Assembly (NCBI RefSeq): GCF_012034175.1
Contig: NZ_JAATEJ010000017.1
Coordinates: 118,044 to 182,043 of the forward strand
DNA length: 64,000 nt
From: Actinacidiphila epipremni
Lineage (GTDB): Bacteria; Actinomycetota; Actinomycetes; Streptomycetales; Streptomycetaceae
Reading direction: 5' to 3'
The notes beneath the pieces were generated by a model. The model had not been told where the DNA came from and made no database searches. It saw only the letters and a program-made list of their open reading frames with translations. The first letter of the stretch is position 1; each line of letters begins with the position of its first letter. This document shows, in pieces, positions 1-8,808 of the stretch. The position numbers and the translations under genes were made by a program.

Positions 1-1
1 C

Positions 2-571
2 GAGCTCGGCCTGCCCGTGCCCGAGCCGACCGTCGAGCTCGCCGACCCCGACCCGAGCCCGGCGCTGTCGCAGATCGGCAAGCAGTGGCCGGTGGACGGC
101 CGGGTCGTCGGCATCGTCGTCACCGACCCCGCGCAGGACGTCTCCGAGGCCCGGCAGGCGGTCCTGGCGGCCGGCATGGTGCCGCTGGTGATCGCGCCCA
201 CGGGCGGCGAGGGCGTGCAGCGCACCTTCGCCACCGCGCGCTCGATCGAATACGACGCCCTGGTGCTCGCCGGGGCCCCGCAGCCGGCCGCCGACGGGTA
301 CGGGGCGCGCGACGCGAAGGTCTCCGACGACGCCGAGGCCGTCACGGACATCGACTCGCGGGTCCTGCTGCTGGTCACCGAGGCGTTCCGGCACGGCAAG
401 GCCATCGCCGCGTACGGCGGCGGCGACGCGGTGCTCGAAGCGGTCGGCTTCACCTCCGCCGACGCCGGTGTCGTCGGCGCGGCCGGCGGCGGCGACGCCG
501 TGGAGCAGCTGGTCGGGCTGCTGCGCGGCCACCGGGTCTGGGACCGCTTCCCGCCGGCCCTCGGCGGCTGA
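2..571 (+). CDS. katE: Large-subunit catalase (HPII/KatE type), C-terminal part, 5'-truncated
   Basis: The reading frame is open from base 2 and continues off the left edge, so only about the last 190 residues are present. They form the flavodoxin/DJ-1-like (type 1 glutamine amidotransferase-like) domain that ends large-subunit, haem-containing catalases of the HPII class. Visible hallmarks are the GRVVGIVVTDP strand, a DALVLAGA segment, HGKAIAAYGGGDAVLE and the closing residues HRVWDRFPP. The catalytic haem domain lies outside the window. Enzymes of this class convert hydrogen peroxide to water and oxygen in the cytoplasm and in streptomycetes often serve stationary-phase or osmotic stress. 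A strong hairpin follows 22 bases after the stop, so this is the end of its transcript. A stand-alone DJ-1/PfpI protein is a less likely alternative. Confidence 0.85.
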   Translation, partial: ELGLPVPEPTVELADPDPSPALSQIGKQWPVDGRVVGIVVTDPAQDVSEARQAVLAAGMVPLVIAPTGGEGVQRTFATARSIEYDALVLAGAPQPAADGYGARDAKVSDDAEAVTDIDSRVLLLVTEAFRHGKAIAAYGGGDAVLEAVGFTSADAGVVGAAGGGDAVEQLVGLLRGHRVWDRFPPALGG

Positions 572-593
572 CCGCCCGGCACCCCGCAGCGGC

Positions 594-632
594 GCCGCGC
601 CCCCGTCCCACCATCCGGGACGGGGGCGCGGC
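594..632 (+). terminator. Intrinsic terminator after katE
   Basis: A perfect 16-bp inverted repeat (594-609 with 617-632, 7-base loop) lies 22 bases past the catalase stop. No U-run follows, as is usual in high-GC actinomycetes. Confidence 0.8.
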
Positions 633-789
633 TTCTGCGTGCCCAGGACCCGTCCTAGCACGTCACGGCGGGTTCCGCGCAGCCCGGCGGGCCGATGGGA
701 TGGACAGCCGGCTTCAAGGTGTAAACGCAGCTGAGCCGGGAAATCGGATGAGAGCGCACCTTGTCGGGACCACGGCGGGTGCGGCTCGC

Positions 790-978
790 ACCGCCAGGAC
801 GCCGGCGGTGCCCCCGTACCGTCAGGACCGCGGCGGTGCGTCCACCGTCGGGAAGACGGCGGTGCCCCGTACCGCCCCATGGCGCGGCGGTGCGCGTCCC
901 CGTGCGCACACCTTTCCGCACACCTTTCCGCACATTCCTGCGTACACCTTCCCGCACACCGTCAGGACCGCGGCGGTG
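790..978. repeat. Gene-free spacer with four imperfect 21-bp inverted repeats
   Basis: The 500-base spacer 572-1073 has no convincing gene. Four copies of a 21-bp unit, close to ACCGTCAGGACCGCGGCGGT plus a final G, start at 790, 818, 844 and 958. The copies at 818 and 958 are identical. Each unit begins ACCG and ends CGGT, so each is a short dyad. They precede the sugar operon starting at 1074 and could be protein-binding sites or a leader structure. No function is known to me. Confidence 0.6.
907..954 (+). repeat. Tandem 12-bp repeat, four copies
   Basis: Four consecutive 12-base units lie at 907, 919, 931 and 943. The first two are exactly CACACCTTTCCG; the third and fourth are degenerate. 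They sit between the third and fourth 21-bp dyads upstream of the sugar operon. Confidence 0.75.
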
Positions 979-1073
979 TCACTCCGGCCGGCCCCTCGCG
1001 CGCGTGCCCACACCGCGCCGAGCACCGGGCCCCCGCCGGAGGTCTGCCCGATCACGTTCGAAAGGGCCGTTCC

Positions 1074-2054
1074 ATGTCCTTCGACCCGCCCTCCTGCCCG
1101 TGGAGCAGCGTCCTGGTGACCGGTGGCGCCGGCTTCCTCGGCTCCCACCTGTGCGAGCGCCTGCTGGACCAGGGCGCCTCGGTCGACTGCGCGGACAACT
1201 TCCTGACCGGCTCGCACGCCAACCTGGCCCACCTCGCCGGCCGGCCCGGCTTCCGGGTGCTGGAGTGCGACCTCGCGCGGCCCGGCGCGGACGCCGAGCT
1301 GCCGGGACCGTACGACCTGGTGCTGCACTTCGCGTGCCCGGCCTCGCCCGCCGACTACCTGGCGCACCCGCTGGAGACCCTGGACGTCGGCAGCCTCGGC
1401 ACCCGCAACGCGCTGCGGGTGGCCGAACGCGACGGCGCCCGGTTCGTGCTCGCCTCCACCTCCGAGGTGTACGGCGACCCGCAGGAGCACCCGCAGACCG
1501 AGGGCTACTGGGGCAATGTCAACCCGGTCGGCCCGCGCAGCGTGTACGACGAGGCGAAGCGGTTCGGTGAGGCGCTGACCACCGCCCACGCCAGGGCCCG
1601 CGGCACCGACACCGGCATCGTCAGGCTGTTCAACTCCTACGGCCCCCGCATGCGCGCCCGCGACGGCCGGGTCGTGCCCACCTTCGTGTGCCAGGCGCTC
1701 GCCGGCGAGCCGCTGACCGTCAGCGGCGACGGCTCCCAGACCCGCTCGCTGTGCTACGTCGACGACACCGTCGACGGCGTGCTGACCGTCGCCGCCTCCC
1801 GCGCGGTGCGCCCGGTCAACATCGGCGGCACCGAGGAGGTCACCGTCCTCGACCTCGCCCGCCGGATCATCGAGCTGACCGGCTCGCCGTCCACCGTGGA
1901 GTTCACCGAGCGCCCCGAGGACGACCCGGGGCGCCGGCTGCCCGACATCACCACCGCCCGCGAACTGCTGGGCTGGCAGCCGCACGTGCCGTGGTCGGAG
2001 GGCATCAAGCGCACCATCGAGCACTTCGCCGCCAAGCCGCCGGCGACCGCCTGA
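1074..2054 (+). CDS. UDP-glucuronate decarboxylase-like NAD-dependent SDR
   Basis: This 326-residue extended short-chain dehydrogenase has the N-terminal NAD site TGGAGFLGSHL, a catalytic serine context STSEVYG and the YDEAK catalytic Tyr/Lys pair. The CPASPADY segment is typical of UDP-glucuronate decarboxylases (UDP-xylose synthases), which turn UDP-glucuronate into UDP-xylose, so that is the best guess; other nucleotide-sugar epimerases or dehydratases are possible. The ATG at 1074 is chosen because family homology starts just after it and an AAAGG-like ribosome site precedes it; upstream sequence in frame is low-complexity repeat DNA. It is the first gene of a sugar operon and would supply a nucleotide sugar. 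It does not look like the heptose epimerase HldD. Confidence 0.85.
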   Translation: MSFDPPSCPWSSVLVTGGAGFLGSHLCERLLDQGASVDCADNFLTGSHANLAHLAGRPGFRVLECDLARPGADAELPGPYDLVLHFACPASPADYLAHPLETLDVGSLGTRNALRVAERDGARFVLASTSEVYGDPQEHPQTEGYWGNVNPVGPRSVYDEAKRFGEALTTAHARARGTDTGIVRLFNSYGPRMRARDGRVVPTFVCQALAGEPLTVSGDGSQTRSLCYVDDTVDGVLTVAASRAVRPVNIGGTEEVTVLDLARRIIELTGSPSTVEFTERPEDDPGRRLPDITTARELLGWQPHVPWSEGIKRTIEHFAAKPPATA

Positions 2055-2108
2055 CCCCGCACCGCAGATCCCCGCACCGCCTGACCCCGCACCGCAGATC
2101 CCCGCACC
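2049..2108 (+). repeat. Perfect 30-bp tandem duplication spanning a stop codon
   Basis: Bases 2049-2078 and 2079-2108 are identical. The first copy contains the last codon and TGA of the SDR gene, so the duplication adds a second copy of that end within the spacer before the carbamoyltransferase gene. Confidence 0.95.
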
Positions 2109-2132
2109 CCTTCAGGAAGGGAGCACCCGCGC

Positions 2133-3818
2133 ATGCGCGTCCTGGGCATCAACGCGATCTTCCACGACCCGTCCGCCGCCCTCGTCGTGGACGGGCACCC
2201 GGTCGCCGCCGCCGAGGAGGAACGGTTCAGCCGCCGCAAGCACGGCAAGCGGCCCGTGCCGTTCTCCGCGTGGGAACTGCCCGGCGCCGCCGCCCGCTGG
2301 TGCCTGGAGCACGCCGGGATCACCCCCGCCGACCTGGACGCCGTCGCCTACTCCTACGACCCCGCGCTCGCCCTGCCCGCCGGGGAACTGGGCCTGGCGG
2401 ACCCGTACGACACGATCCGGCAGGACTACGCGCGGCTGGCGCCCGGCTTCCTCGCCGAGGAGCTGCCGGGCCTGGACCCCGGCAAGGTCCGCTTCGTCCC
2501 GCACCACGTCGCGCACGCCGCCTCCGCGGGACCCGCCTCGCCCTACCCCGACTGCGCCGTCCTCGTCCTCGACGGGCGCGGCGAGAGCGCCTCGCACCTG
2601 GCCGGCCACTACCGCGAGCGCGCCCTGGACGTCCTGCACACCCAGCCGCTGCCCGACTCGCTCGGGCTGTTCTACGAGGACCTGACGCAGCACCTGGGCT
2701 TCCTGCGCAGCAGCGACGAGTTCAAGGTGATGGCCCTGGCCTCCTACGGCACGCCCCGCTACGCCGCCGACCTGCGCGCCTTCGTCCACCCCACCGGCGA
2801 CGGCGGATTCCGCGCCCGGCCCGTGCCGTGGGCCGGGCTCGTCCCCGCGCGCGAGCCCGGCCGGCCCTGGACGCAGGCGCACGCCGACCTCGCCGCGAGC
2901 GCCCAGCAGTGCCTGGAGGAGACGCTGCTCGACCTCGCCCGGCACCTGCACGGCCGCACCCGCGAGCCGGTGCTCGCGATGGCCGGCGGTGTCGCGCTCA
3001 ACTGCGTGGCCAACACCCGCATCTGGCGCGAGACCCCGTTCGAGCGGGTGTGGGTGCAGCCGGCCGCCGGCGACGCCGGCACCGCGCTGGGCGCCGCCCT
3101 GCACGTCGCGGGCGAGAAGGAGCCCACCACCGCCATGCCGACCGCCGCGCTCGGCCGCGGCTGGAGCGACGCCGAGCTGCGCACCGCCCTGGAGACCGCC
3201 CGGCTGCCGTACGAGGAGCCCGCCGACATCGCCGAGACCGTCGCCGAGGCGCTGGCCAGGGACGAGGTCGTCGCCTGGTACCAGGGCCGCAGCGAGTACG
3301 GGCCGCGCGCCCTGGGCCACCGCTCGCTGCTGGCCCACCCCGGCCGCGAGGAGAACCTGGCCCGGCTCAACGCCGTCAAGGGCCGCGAGGAGTTCCGCCC
3401 GGTCGCCCCCATGGTGCTCGCCGAACGCGCCGCCGAGATCTTCGACGGGCCGCTGCCCAGCCCGCACATGCTGTTCGTGCACGGCGTACGCGACGGCTGG
3501 CACGCGCGCATCCCCGCCGTCGTCCACGTCGACGGCACCGCCCGCATCCAGACCGTCGCCGGCTCCGACGAACCCCTCGTCGCCCGCATGCTCGCCGCGT
3601 TCGAGCGCCGCACCGGGCTGCCCGTCGTGGTCAACACCAGCCTCAACACCGCCGGGCGGCCCATGGTCGACAGCCCGCGCGACGCCCTGGAGTGCTTCGG
3701 CTCCGCCCCGGTGGACCTGCTCGCCCTCGGCCCGTTCGTGCTGCGCCGCGACGCCGCCTTCGCCGGGCCGGAAAGGGCCGCGGAAGCGAGCCGCGCGACG
3801 GAAGGGGAGCGGTCATGA
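2133..3818 (+). CDS. Carbamoyltransferase (NodU/CmcH family)
   Basis: The 561-residue product has the full two-part structure of the family. The N-terminal YrdC-fold-associated half opens with GINAIFHDPSAALV and AEEERFSRRKHGKR, and carries the metal-binding HHVAHAASAG and the conserved AGGVALNCVANTRI. The C-terminal carbamoyl-phosphate domain has EYGPRALGHRSLL and VVNTSLNTAGRPM. Such enzymes transfer a carbamoyl group from carbamoyl phosphate to a sugar hydroxyl, as in Nod factors and aminoglycoside or novobiocin-type products. A clear AGGAAGGGA ribosome site sits 11 bases upstream of the ATG. Its stop overlaps the next start by 4 bp, so it is translationally coupled to the glycosyltransferase genes and probably decorates the glycan or glycoside they build. 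Confidence 0.93.
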   Translation: MRVLGINAIFHDPSAALVVDGHPVAAAEEERFSRRKHGKRPVPFSAWELPGAAARWCLEHAGITPADLDAVAYSYDPALALPAGELGLADPYDTIRQDYARLAPGFLAEELPGLDPGKVRFVPHHVAHAASAGPASPYPDCAVLVLDGRGESASHLAGHYRERALDVLHTQPLPDSLGLFYEDLTQHLGFLRSSDEFKVMALASYGTPRYAADLRAFVHPTGDGGFRARPVPWAGLVPAREPGRPWTQAHADLAASAQQCLEETLLDLARHLHGRTREPVLAMAGGVALNCVANTRIWRETPFERVWVQPAAGDAGTALGAALHVAGEKEPTTAMPTAALGRGWSDAELRTALETARLPYEEPADIAETVAEALARDEVVAWYQGRSEYGPRALGHRSLLAHPGREENLARLNAVKGREEFRPVAPMVLAERAAEIFDGPLPSPHMLFVHGVRDGWHARIPAVVHVDGTARIQTVAGSDEPLVARMLAAFERRTGLPVVVNTSLNTAGRPMVDSPRDALECFGSAPVDLLALGPFVLRRDAAFAGPERAAEASRATEGERS

Positions 3819-4984
3819 GCCGCAAGGGCAAAGGCAAGGGCAGGCGCAACACCGCCGGCCACCGCAACGCCGCCGGCAACGGCCGCGGGCCCGGCATCCC
3901 CTGGGCCGGCGACTACACCGTCGTCATCCCCACCCTCGGCCGCCCGTGCCTGGCCGACTGCCTCGCCGCGCTCGACGCCTGCCGCGGCCCGCGCCCCCGC
4001 GAGGTCGTGGTCGTCGCCGACGTCCCGCCCGCCGGGATACCGCAGGTCGAGGCGGCCGTACGCGGCAGCGCCGGCGGCCTCGCCGACCGCGTCCGCGTGG
4101 TGTGCGGCGGCGGACGCGGCCCCGCCGCCGCCCGCAACACCGGCGCCCGCGACGCCAGGACCCCGTGGATCGCCTTCCTCGACGACGACGTCCGCGTCAC
4201 CGCCGCATGGGCCGAGGACCTCGCCGCCGACCTCGCCGCCGCGGGCCCCGGCACCGGCGGCGTCCAGGGCCGGCTGCACGTCCCGCTGCCCGCCGACCGC
4301 CGCCCCACCGACTGGGAGCGCGGCACCGCGGGACTGGAGCACGCCGCCTGGGCCACCGCCGACATGGCCTACCGCACCGCCGCGCTGCGCCAGACCGGCG
4401 GCTTCGACGAGCGCTTCCCGCGCGCCTTCCGGGAGGACGCCGACCTCGCGCTGCGGGTGCTGGACGCCGGCTGGCGCCTGGAGCGCGGCACCCGCCGCAC
4501 CGTCCACCCGGTACGCCCCACCGGCCGCTGGACGTCGCTGCGCGTCCAGCGCGGCAACGCCGACGACGCCCTCATGACCCGGCTGCACGGCCGCGACTGG
4601 TGGACCCGCGCCCGCGCCCCGCGCGGACGCCTCCCCGGCCACGCCGCCGTCGGCCTGGCCGCGGCCTGCGCCCTGCTGCTCGCCGCCGCCGGCCGCCCCC
4701 GGCCCGCCGCGGCCCTGGCCGGGCTGTGGGCGGCCGGCACCGCCGAATTCGCCTGGCGGCGCATCGCGCCCGGGCCCCGTACCAAGGACGAGGTCGCCAC
4801 CATGCTGCTGACCAGCGCCGCCATCCCGCCGGCCGCCCTCGCGCACTGGGCCGCCGGGTACGTACGGCACCGCCGTGCGGGCGCCTGGAGCGCCGGCGGG
4901 ACCGGCGCCACCGGCCGCCGCGGGCCGCGCACCGCCGCCGGGCCGCCGGCCCGGGCCGAGGCCGCACCCGAGGGCGCGTCATGA
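3815..4984 (+). CDS. Glycosyltransferase family 2 with C-terminal membrane segments
   Basis: This 389-residue protein has a basic N-terminal stretch, then a GT-A fold starting at YTVVIPTLGRPCL (about residue 30). The metal/nucleotide-sugar DxD region is AFLDDDVRV, and the acceptor-side acid is in PRAFREDADLALRV. The C-terminal 110 residues hold two or three hydrophobic segments around AAVGLAAACALLLAAA and AALAGLWAAGTAEF, suggesting membrane anchoring. It should transfer a sugar from a nucleotide donor during assembly of the cluster's product. ATG at 3815 overlaps the upstream stop by 4 bp (ATGA) after a GGAAGGGGAG ribosome site. The C-terminal tail (after about residue 360) is low-complexity Ala/Gly/Arg. 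Confidence 0.9.
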   Translation: MSRKGKGKGRRNTAGHRNAAGNGRGPGIPWAGDYTVVIPTLGRPCLADCLAALDACRGPRPREVVVVADVPPAGIPQVEAAVRGSAGGLADRVRVVCGGGRGPAAARNTGARDARTPWIAFLDDDVRVTAAWAEDLAADLAAAGPGTGGVQGRLHVPLPADRRPTDWERGTAGLEHAAWATADMAYRTAALRQTGGFDERFPRAFREDADLALRVLDAGWRLERGTRRTVHPVRPTGRWTSLRVQRGNADDALMTRLHGRDWWTRARAPRGRLPGHAAVGLAAACALLLAAAGRPRPAAALAGLWAAGTAEFAWRRIAPGPRTKDEVATMLLTSAAIPPAALAHWAAGYVRHRRAGAWSAGGTGATGRRGPRTAAGPPARAEAAPEGAS

Positions 4985-5550
4985 CCGCGCCCGCCACCGG
5001 CGCCCCCACGCCCCGGCTCGCCGACCCGCAGGTGCGCGCGGTGCTGCTGGACCGCGACGGCACCCTCGTCCACGACGTGCCCTACAACGGCGACCCCGAG
5101 CGCGTACGCCCCATGCCCGGCGCCGCCGAGGCGATATGCGAACTGCGGGCCGCCGGGCTGCTGCTCGGCGTGGTCAGCAACCAGTCCGGCATCGGGCGCG
5201 GCCTGCTGACCGCCCGCCAGGTCGCCCGCGTCAACGCCCGGGTCGACGCGCTGCTCGGCCCGTTCGACGTGTGGGAGGTCTGCCCGCACCTGCCCGGCGA
5301 CGGCTGCGCGTGCCGCAAGCCCCGCCCCGGGCTCGTCCTGCGGGCCGCCCGCGGCCTCGGCGTCGGCCCCGACCGGTGCGTGGTCGTCGGCGACATCGGC
5401 GCCGACCTCGGCTGCGCCCGCGCCGCCGGCGCCCGCGCCGGCCTGGTCCCCACCCCCGTCACCCGCCCCGAGGAGTACGCCGGCGAGCCCACCGCCCCCG
5501 ACCTGCTCACCGCCGCACGGCGGATACTCGCCGGGGGATGGGCTGCATGA
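4981..5550 (+). CDS. gmhB: D-glycero-D-manno-heptose 1,7-bisphosphate 7-phosphatase (GmhB-like HAD)
   Basis: The 189-residue HAD-family protein contains the nucleophile motif LLDRDGTLVHDVPYN, the SNQSGIGRG motif, the zinc-binding CPHLPGDGCACRKPRPG (Cys-x-His plus Cys-x-Cys) and the acidic VVGDIGADLGCA motif. This combination is characteristic of GmhB or the related histidinol-phosphate phosphatases. The presence of GmhA and HldE homologues in the same operon makes the heptose role the better call: removal of the 7-phosphate from heptose 1,7-bisphosphate before nucleotide transfer. Start and stop overlap both neighbours by 4 bp. Confidence 0.9.
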   Translation: MTAPATGAPTPRLADPQVRAVLLDRDGTLVHDVPYNGDPERVRPMPGAAEAICELRAAGLLLGVVSNQSGIGRGLLTARQVARVNARVDALLGPFDVWEVCPHLPGDGCACRKPRPGLVLRAARGLGVGPDRCVVVGDIGADLGCARAAGARAGLVPTPVTRPEEYAGEPTAPDLLTAARRILAGGWAA

Positions 5551-6632
5551 CCCTCCCCCCGCCCACCGCCGCGCCGGCCACCCTCACCGCGCCGGGCGAG
5601 CCGCCGCGCGCCGTGCCCGCCGGCGCCCGGGTGCTCGTCACCCGGCTGGACAGCTTCGGCGATGTCCTGCTCGCCGGGCCCGCGCTGCGCGCCGTCGCCG
5701 AGCACGCCGGCCATGTCACCCTGCTGTGCGGGCCGCAGGGCCGGGCCGCCGCCGACCTGCTGCCCGGCGTCGACGACGTGCTCACCTGGGCCGCGCCCTG
5801 GGAGGGCACCGCACCGCCTGACGTCGCCGAGTCCGGCTTCGCCGACCTCACCGCCGACCTGCGCGCGGCCGGCTACGACGCCGCGCTGGTCCTGACCTCC
5901 TTCCACCAGAGCCCGCTGCCCACCGCGCTGATGCTGCGGCTGGCCGGCGTGCCCTACATCGGCGCCGACAGCGTCGACCACCCGGGCCGGCTGCTCGACG
6001 TACGCCACCGGCGCGCCGAGGGCCGGCACGAGGCCGAGGCCGCGCTCGACACCGCCGCCGCCATGGGCTTCACCCCCGGCCGCTTCGACGACGGGCGGCT
6101 GCGCGTCCTGCCGCTGCCCGCCACCGGCCACCTCACCGGCCGCGGCCCCTACGTCGTCGTGCACCCCGGCGCGAGCGCCCCCGCCCGCACCTGGCCCGCC
6201 GAGCGCTGGCGCGAGACCGTCGCGCTGCTCGCCGACAACGACCACCGCGTCGTCGTCACCGGCGGCCCCGCCGAGGCCGCGCTCACCCGGCAGGTCGCCG
6301 GCACCGACGCCGTCGACCTCGGCGGCCGGACCGACGCCCGGCAGCTGGCCGGCGTACTGCTCATGGCCGACGCCGTGGTGTGCGGCAACACCGGCCCCGC
6401 CCACCTGGCCGCCGCCGTCGGCAGCCCCGTCGCCTCGCTGTTCGCCCCCGTCGTCCCCGCCGAGCGCTGGCGCCCGTACGGCGTGCCCCTGGTACTGCTC
6501 GGCGACCAGCAGGCGGCCTGCGCCGGCACCCGCGCCCGGCACTGCCCCCTCGCCGGGCACCCCTGCCTGAACGGCGTCACCGCCGAGGACGTGCTGCGCG
6601 CCGTCCGCAAGCTCATCGAGGAGGCCCGGTGA
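5547..6632 (+). CDS. Glycosyltransferase family 9 (heptosyltransferase-like)
   Basis: The 361-residue protein has the GT9 opening TRLDSFGDVLLAGPALRAV, the donor-side HPGASAPARTWPAERW and the signature CGNTGPAHLAAAVGSPVASLF. Members typically use ADP-heptose. Because gmhB, gmhA and hldE are in the same operon, the donor here is likely ADP-D-glycero-D-manno-heptose and the acceptor unknown. The ATG at 5547 overlaps the gmhB stop (ATGA). An alternative in-frame start is not needed. The protein is expected at the inner face of the membrane. Confidence 0.9.
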   Translation: MTLPPPTAAPATLTAPGEPPRAVPAGARVLVTRLDSFGDVLLAGPALRAVAEHAGHVTLLCGPQGRAAADLLPGVDDVLTWAAPWEGTAPPDVAESGFADLTADLRAAGYDAALVLTSFHQSPLPTALMLRLAGVPYIGADSVDHPGRLLDVRHRRAEGRHEAEAALDTAAAMGFTPGRFDDGRLRVLPLPATGHLTGRGPYVVVHPGASAPARTWPAERWRETVALLADNDHRVVVTGGPAEAALTRQVAGTDAVDLGGRTDARQLAGVLLMADAVVCGNTGPAHLAAAVGSPVASLFAPVVPAERWRPYGVPLVLLGDQQAACAGTRARHCPLAGHPCLNGVTAEDVLRAVRKLIEEAR

Positions 6633-7579
6633 AGATCCTGGTCTGGCACGTCCACGGCTCCTGGCTGACCGCCTTCCTCCAGGGCCCGCACGACTACCTG
6701 CTGCCGGTCACCCCCGACCGCGGCCCCGACGGCCTCGGCCGCGCCCGCACCTGGGACTGGCCCGCGACCGCCCGCGAGACCACCCCCGAGCAGCTGCGCA
6801 CCGCCGGCATCGACCTCGTCGTGCTGCAGCGCCCGCACGAGATCGCCCTCACCGAGCAGTGGACCGGCCGCCGCCCCGGCCGGGACCTGGCCGCCGTGTA
6901 CGTCGAGCACAACAGCCCGGACGCCACCCCCACCGGCACCCGCCACCCGCTCGCCGGCCGCGACGACATCCCGCTCGTCCACGTCACCCACTTCAACCGG
7001 CTCATGTGGGACAACGGCCGCGCCCCCACCGCCGTCATCGAGCACGGCATCCCCGACCCCGGCCCGCGCTGCACCGGGGAACTGCCGCGCGCCGCCGTCG
7101 TCGTCAACGACCCCGTACGGCGCGGCCGGGTGACCGGCACCGACCTGCTGCCCGGCTTCGCCGCCCATGTGCCGCTCGACGTGTTCGGCATGAACACCGG
7201 CCGCCTGGCCGCGGACGGCGACCGGATCCGCACCCACGACCTGCCGCAGCACGCGCTCCACCGCGAGATGGCCCGCCGCCGGCTGTACCTGCACCCGGTG
7301 CGCTGGACCTCGCTCGGCCTGTCGCTGCTCGAAGCGATGCTGCTGGCCATGCCCGTGGTGGCACTGGACACCACCGAGGTCCGCGAGGCCGTCCCCGACG
7401 GCGCCGGCACCGTGTCCAACCGCCCCGACGTGCTGCACGCCGCCGTCCGCGACCTGGCCGCGGACCGGGACCGCGCCCGCCGCACCGGCGAGCAGGCCAG
7501 GGCGGCGGCACTGGCCCGCTACGGGCTGCCGAGGTTCCTGGACGACTGGGAGCTGATGATCAAGGAGGTCAAGCGATGA
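6629..7579 (+). CDS. Glycosyltransferase (GT-B fold, GT4-like)
   Basis: This 316-residue protein begins VKILVWHVHGSW and has GT-B character. The C-terminal donor-binding segment is LYLHPVRWTSLGLSLLEAM followed by MPVVALDTTEVREAV, a degenerate version of the GT4 E-x7-E region. The N-terminal half includes AVYVEHNSPDATP and VTHFNRLMWDNG. The acceptor and donor are unknown. GTG at 6629 overlaps the preceding TGA (GTGA), and the product is about 70 residues shorter than usual GT4 enzymes, largely in the N-terminal domain. It sits between a GT9 and a GT4 gene. Confidence 0.82.
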   Translation: MKILVWHVHGSWLTAFLQGPHDYLLPVTPDRGPDGLGRARTWDWPATARETTPEQLRTAGIDLVVLQRPHEIALTEQWTGRRPGRDLAAVYVEHNSPDATPTGTRHPLAGRDDIPLVHVTHFNRLMWDNGRAPTAVIEHGIPDPGPRCTGELPRAAVVVNDPVRRGRVTGTDLLPGFAAHVPLDVFGMNTGRLAADGDRIRTHDLPQHALHREMARRRLYLHPVRWTSLGLSLLEAMLLAMPVVALDTTEVREAVPDGAGTVSNRPDVLHAAVRDLAADRDRARRTGEQARAAALARYGLPRFLDDWELMIKEVKR

Positions 7580-8808
7580 ACAGGACCACCACCGTCGCGC
7601 CGCTGCGCGTGGCCATGGTCTCCGAGCACGCCAGCCCGCTCGCGGCACTCGGCGGACCCGACGCCGGCGGGCAGAACGTGTACGTGGCCCGGCTCGCCGC
7701 GCGCCTGGCCGCCCTCGGCCACGAGGTCGTCGTGCACACCCGCCGCGACGACCCCGACCTGCCCGACCGGGTCGCGACCCCCGAGGGCTTCACCGTCGCC
7801 CATGTGCCGGCCGGCCCGCCCGAGCCGGTCCCCAAGGACGACCTCGCCGGCTACATGCCCGCCTTCGGCGACCACCTCGCCGCGCAATGGGCCGCCGACC
7901 GGCCGGACGTGGCCCACGCCCACTTCTGGATGTCCGGCACCGCCGCGCTGCGCGGCGCCCGCGGCCTCGACGTGCCCGTCGTGCAGACCTACCACGCCCT
8001 CGGCACCGTCAAGCGCCGCCACCAGGGCGCGGCCGACACCAGCCCGCCGCAGCGCATCGCCACCGAGGCCGAGATCGGCCGCCGCTGCCGCCGGGTGCTG
8101 GCCACCTGCGCCGACGAGGCCGCCGAACTCGCCGCGATGGGCGTGCCAGAGGAGCGGGTCCGCATCGTGCCCTGCGGCGTCGACCCCGAGCACTTCACCC
8201 CCTCCGCCGGGCGCGCGGGCCCGCGCCCGCTGCGGCTGCTGTCGGTGGGCCGGCTGGTGCCCCGCAAGGGCTTCGACCGGGTGATCCGGGCCCTGGCGTC
8301 CGTGCCCGGCGTCGAACTGGTCATCGCCGGCGGCCCCGCCCCCGACGCGCTGCACACCGACCCCGCGGGCGAGCGGCTGCGCAAGCTCGCCGCGGAACAC
8401 GGCATCGCCGACCGGGTGCGGCTGCTCGGCGCCGTCCCGCACGCCGACATGCCCGTCCTGATGTCCGAGGCCGACCTGCTGCTGTCCACGCCGGTCTACG
8501 AGCCGTTCGGCATCGCGCCGCTGGAGGCGATGGCCTGCGGCACGCCCGTCGTCGCCACCGCCGTCGGCGGCCAGCTCGACACCGTCGTCGACGGCGTCAC
8601 CGGGCAGCTGCTGCCGCCCGACGCCGGCGACGACGTCCTCGCCGACGCGATCCGCACGCTGCTCGCCGACCCCGCCCGCCGGGCACGCTACGGCGCCGCC
8701 GGGCGCGAGCGGGTGCTGCGCCAGTTCACCTGGGCGGCAGTCGCCGAGCGGATCGCCCGCACCTACGCCGAGGTCCTTTCCCTCGCCCCGATGGGAGCCG
8801 CCCGATGA
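7576..8808 (+). CDS. Glycosyltransferase family 4
   Basis: The 410-residue enzyme has the complete GT4 pattern: an N-terminal GGPDAGGQNVYVARLA glycine-rich acceptor-side motif, LLSVGRLVPRKGFD at the start of the donor domain, and the EPFGIAPLEAMACGTPVVA E-x7-E signature. The GGQNVYV motif resembles sucrose-phosphate synthase and MshA-like GT4 enzymes, but context argues for glycan assembly rather than mycothiol synthesis. ATG at 7576 overlaps the previous stop by 4 bp, with AAGGAGG just upstream. Confidence 0.9.
   Translation: MNRTTTVAPLRVAMVSEHASPLAALGGPDAGGQNVYVARLAARLAALGHEVVVHTRRDDPDLPDRVATPEGFTVAHVPAGPPEPVPKDDLAGYMPAFGDHLAAQWAADRPDVAHAHFWMSGTAALRGARGLDVPVVQTYHALGTVKRRHQGAADTSPPQRIATEAEIGRRCRRVLATCADEAAELAAMGVPEERVRIVPCGVDPEHFTPSAGRAGPRPLRLLSVGRLVPRKGFDRVIRALASVPGVELVIAGGPAPDALHTDPAGERLRKLAAEHGIADRVRLLGAVPHADMPVLMSEADLLLSTPVYEPFGIAPLEAMACGTPVVATAVGGQLDTVVDGVTGQLLPPDAGDDVLADAIRTLLADPARRARYGAAGRERVLRQFTWAAVAERIARTYAEVLSLAPMGAAR

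Noticed and set aside
655..957. Minus-strand 100-codon open frame in the repeat-rich spacer
   Set aside because: Its product is Arg/Gly/Pro text generated by the 12-bp and 21-bp repeats, with no ribosome site or recognisable domain.
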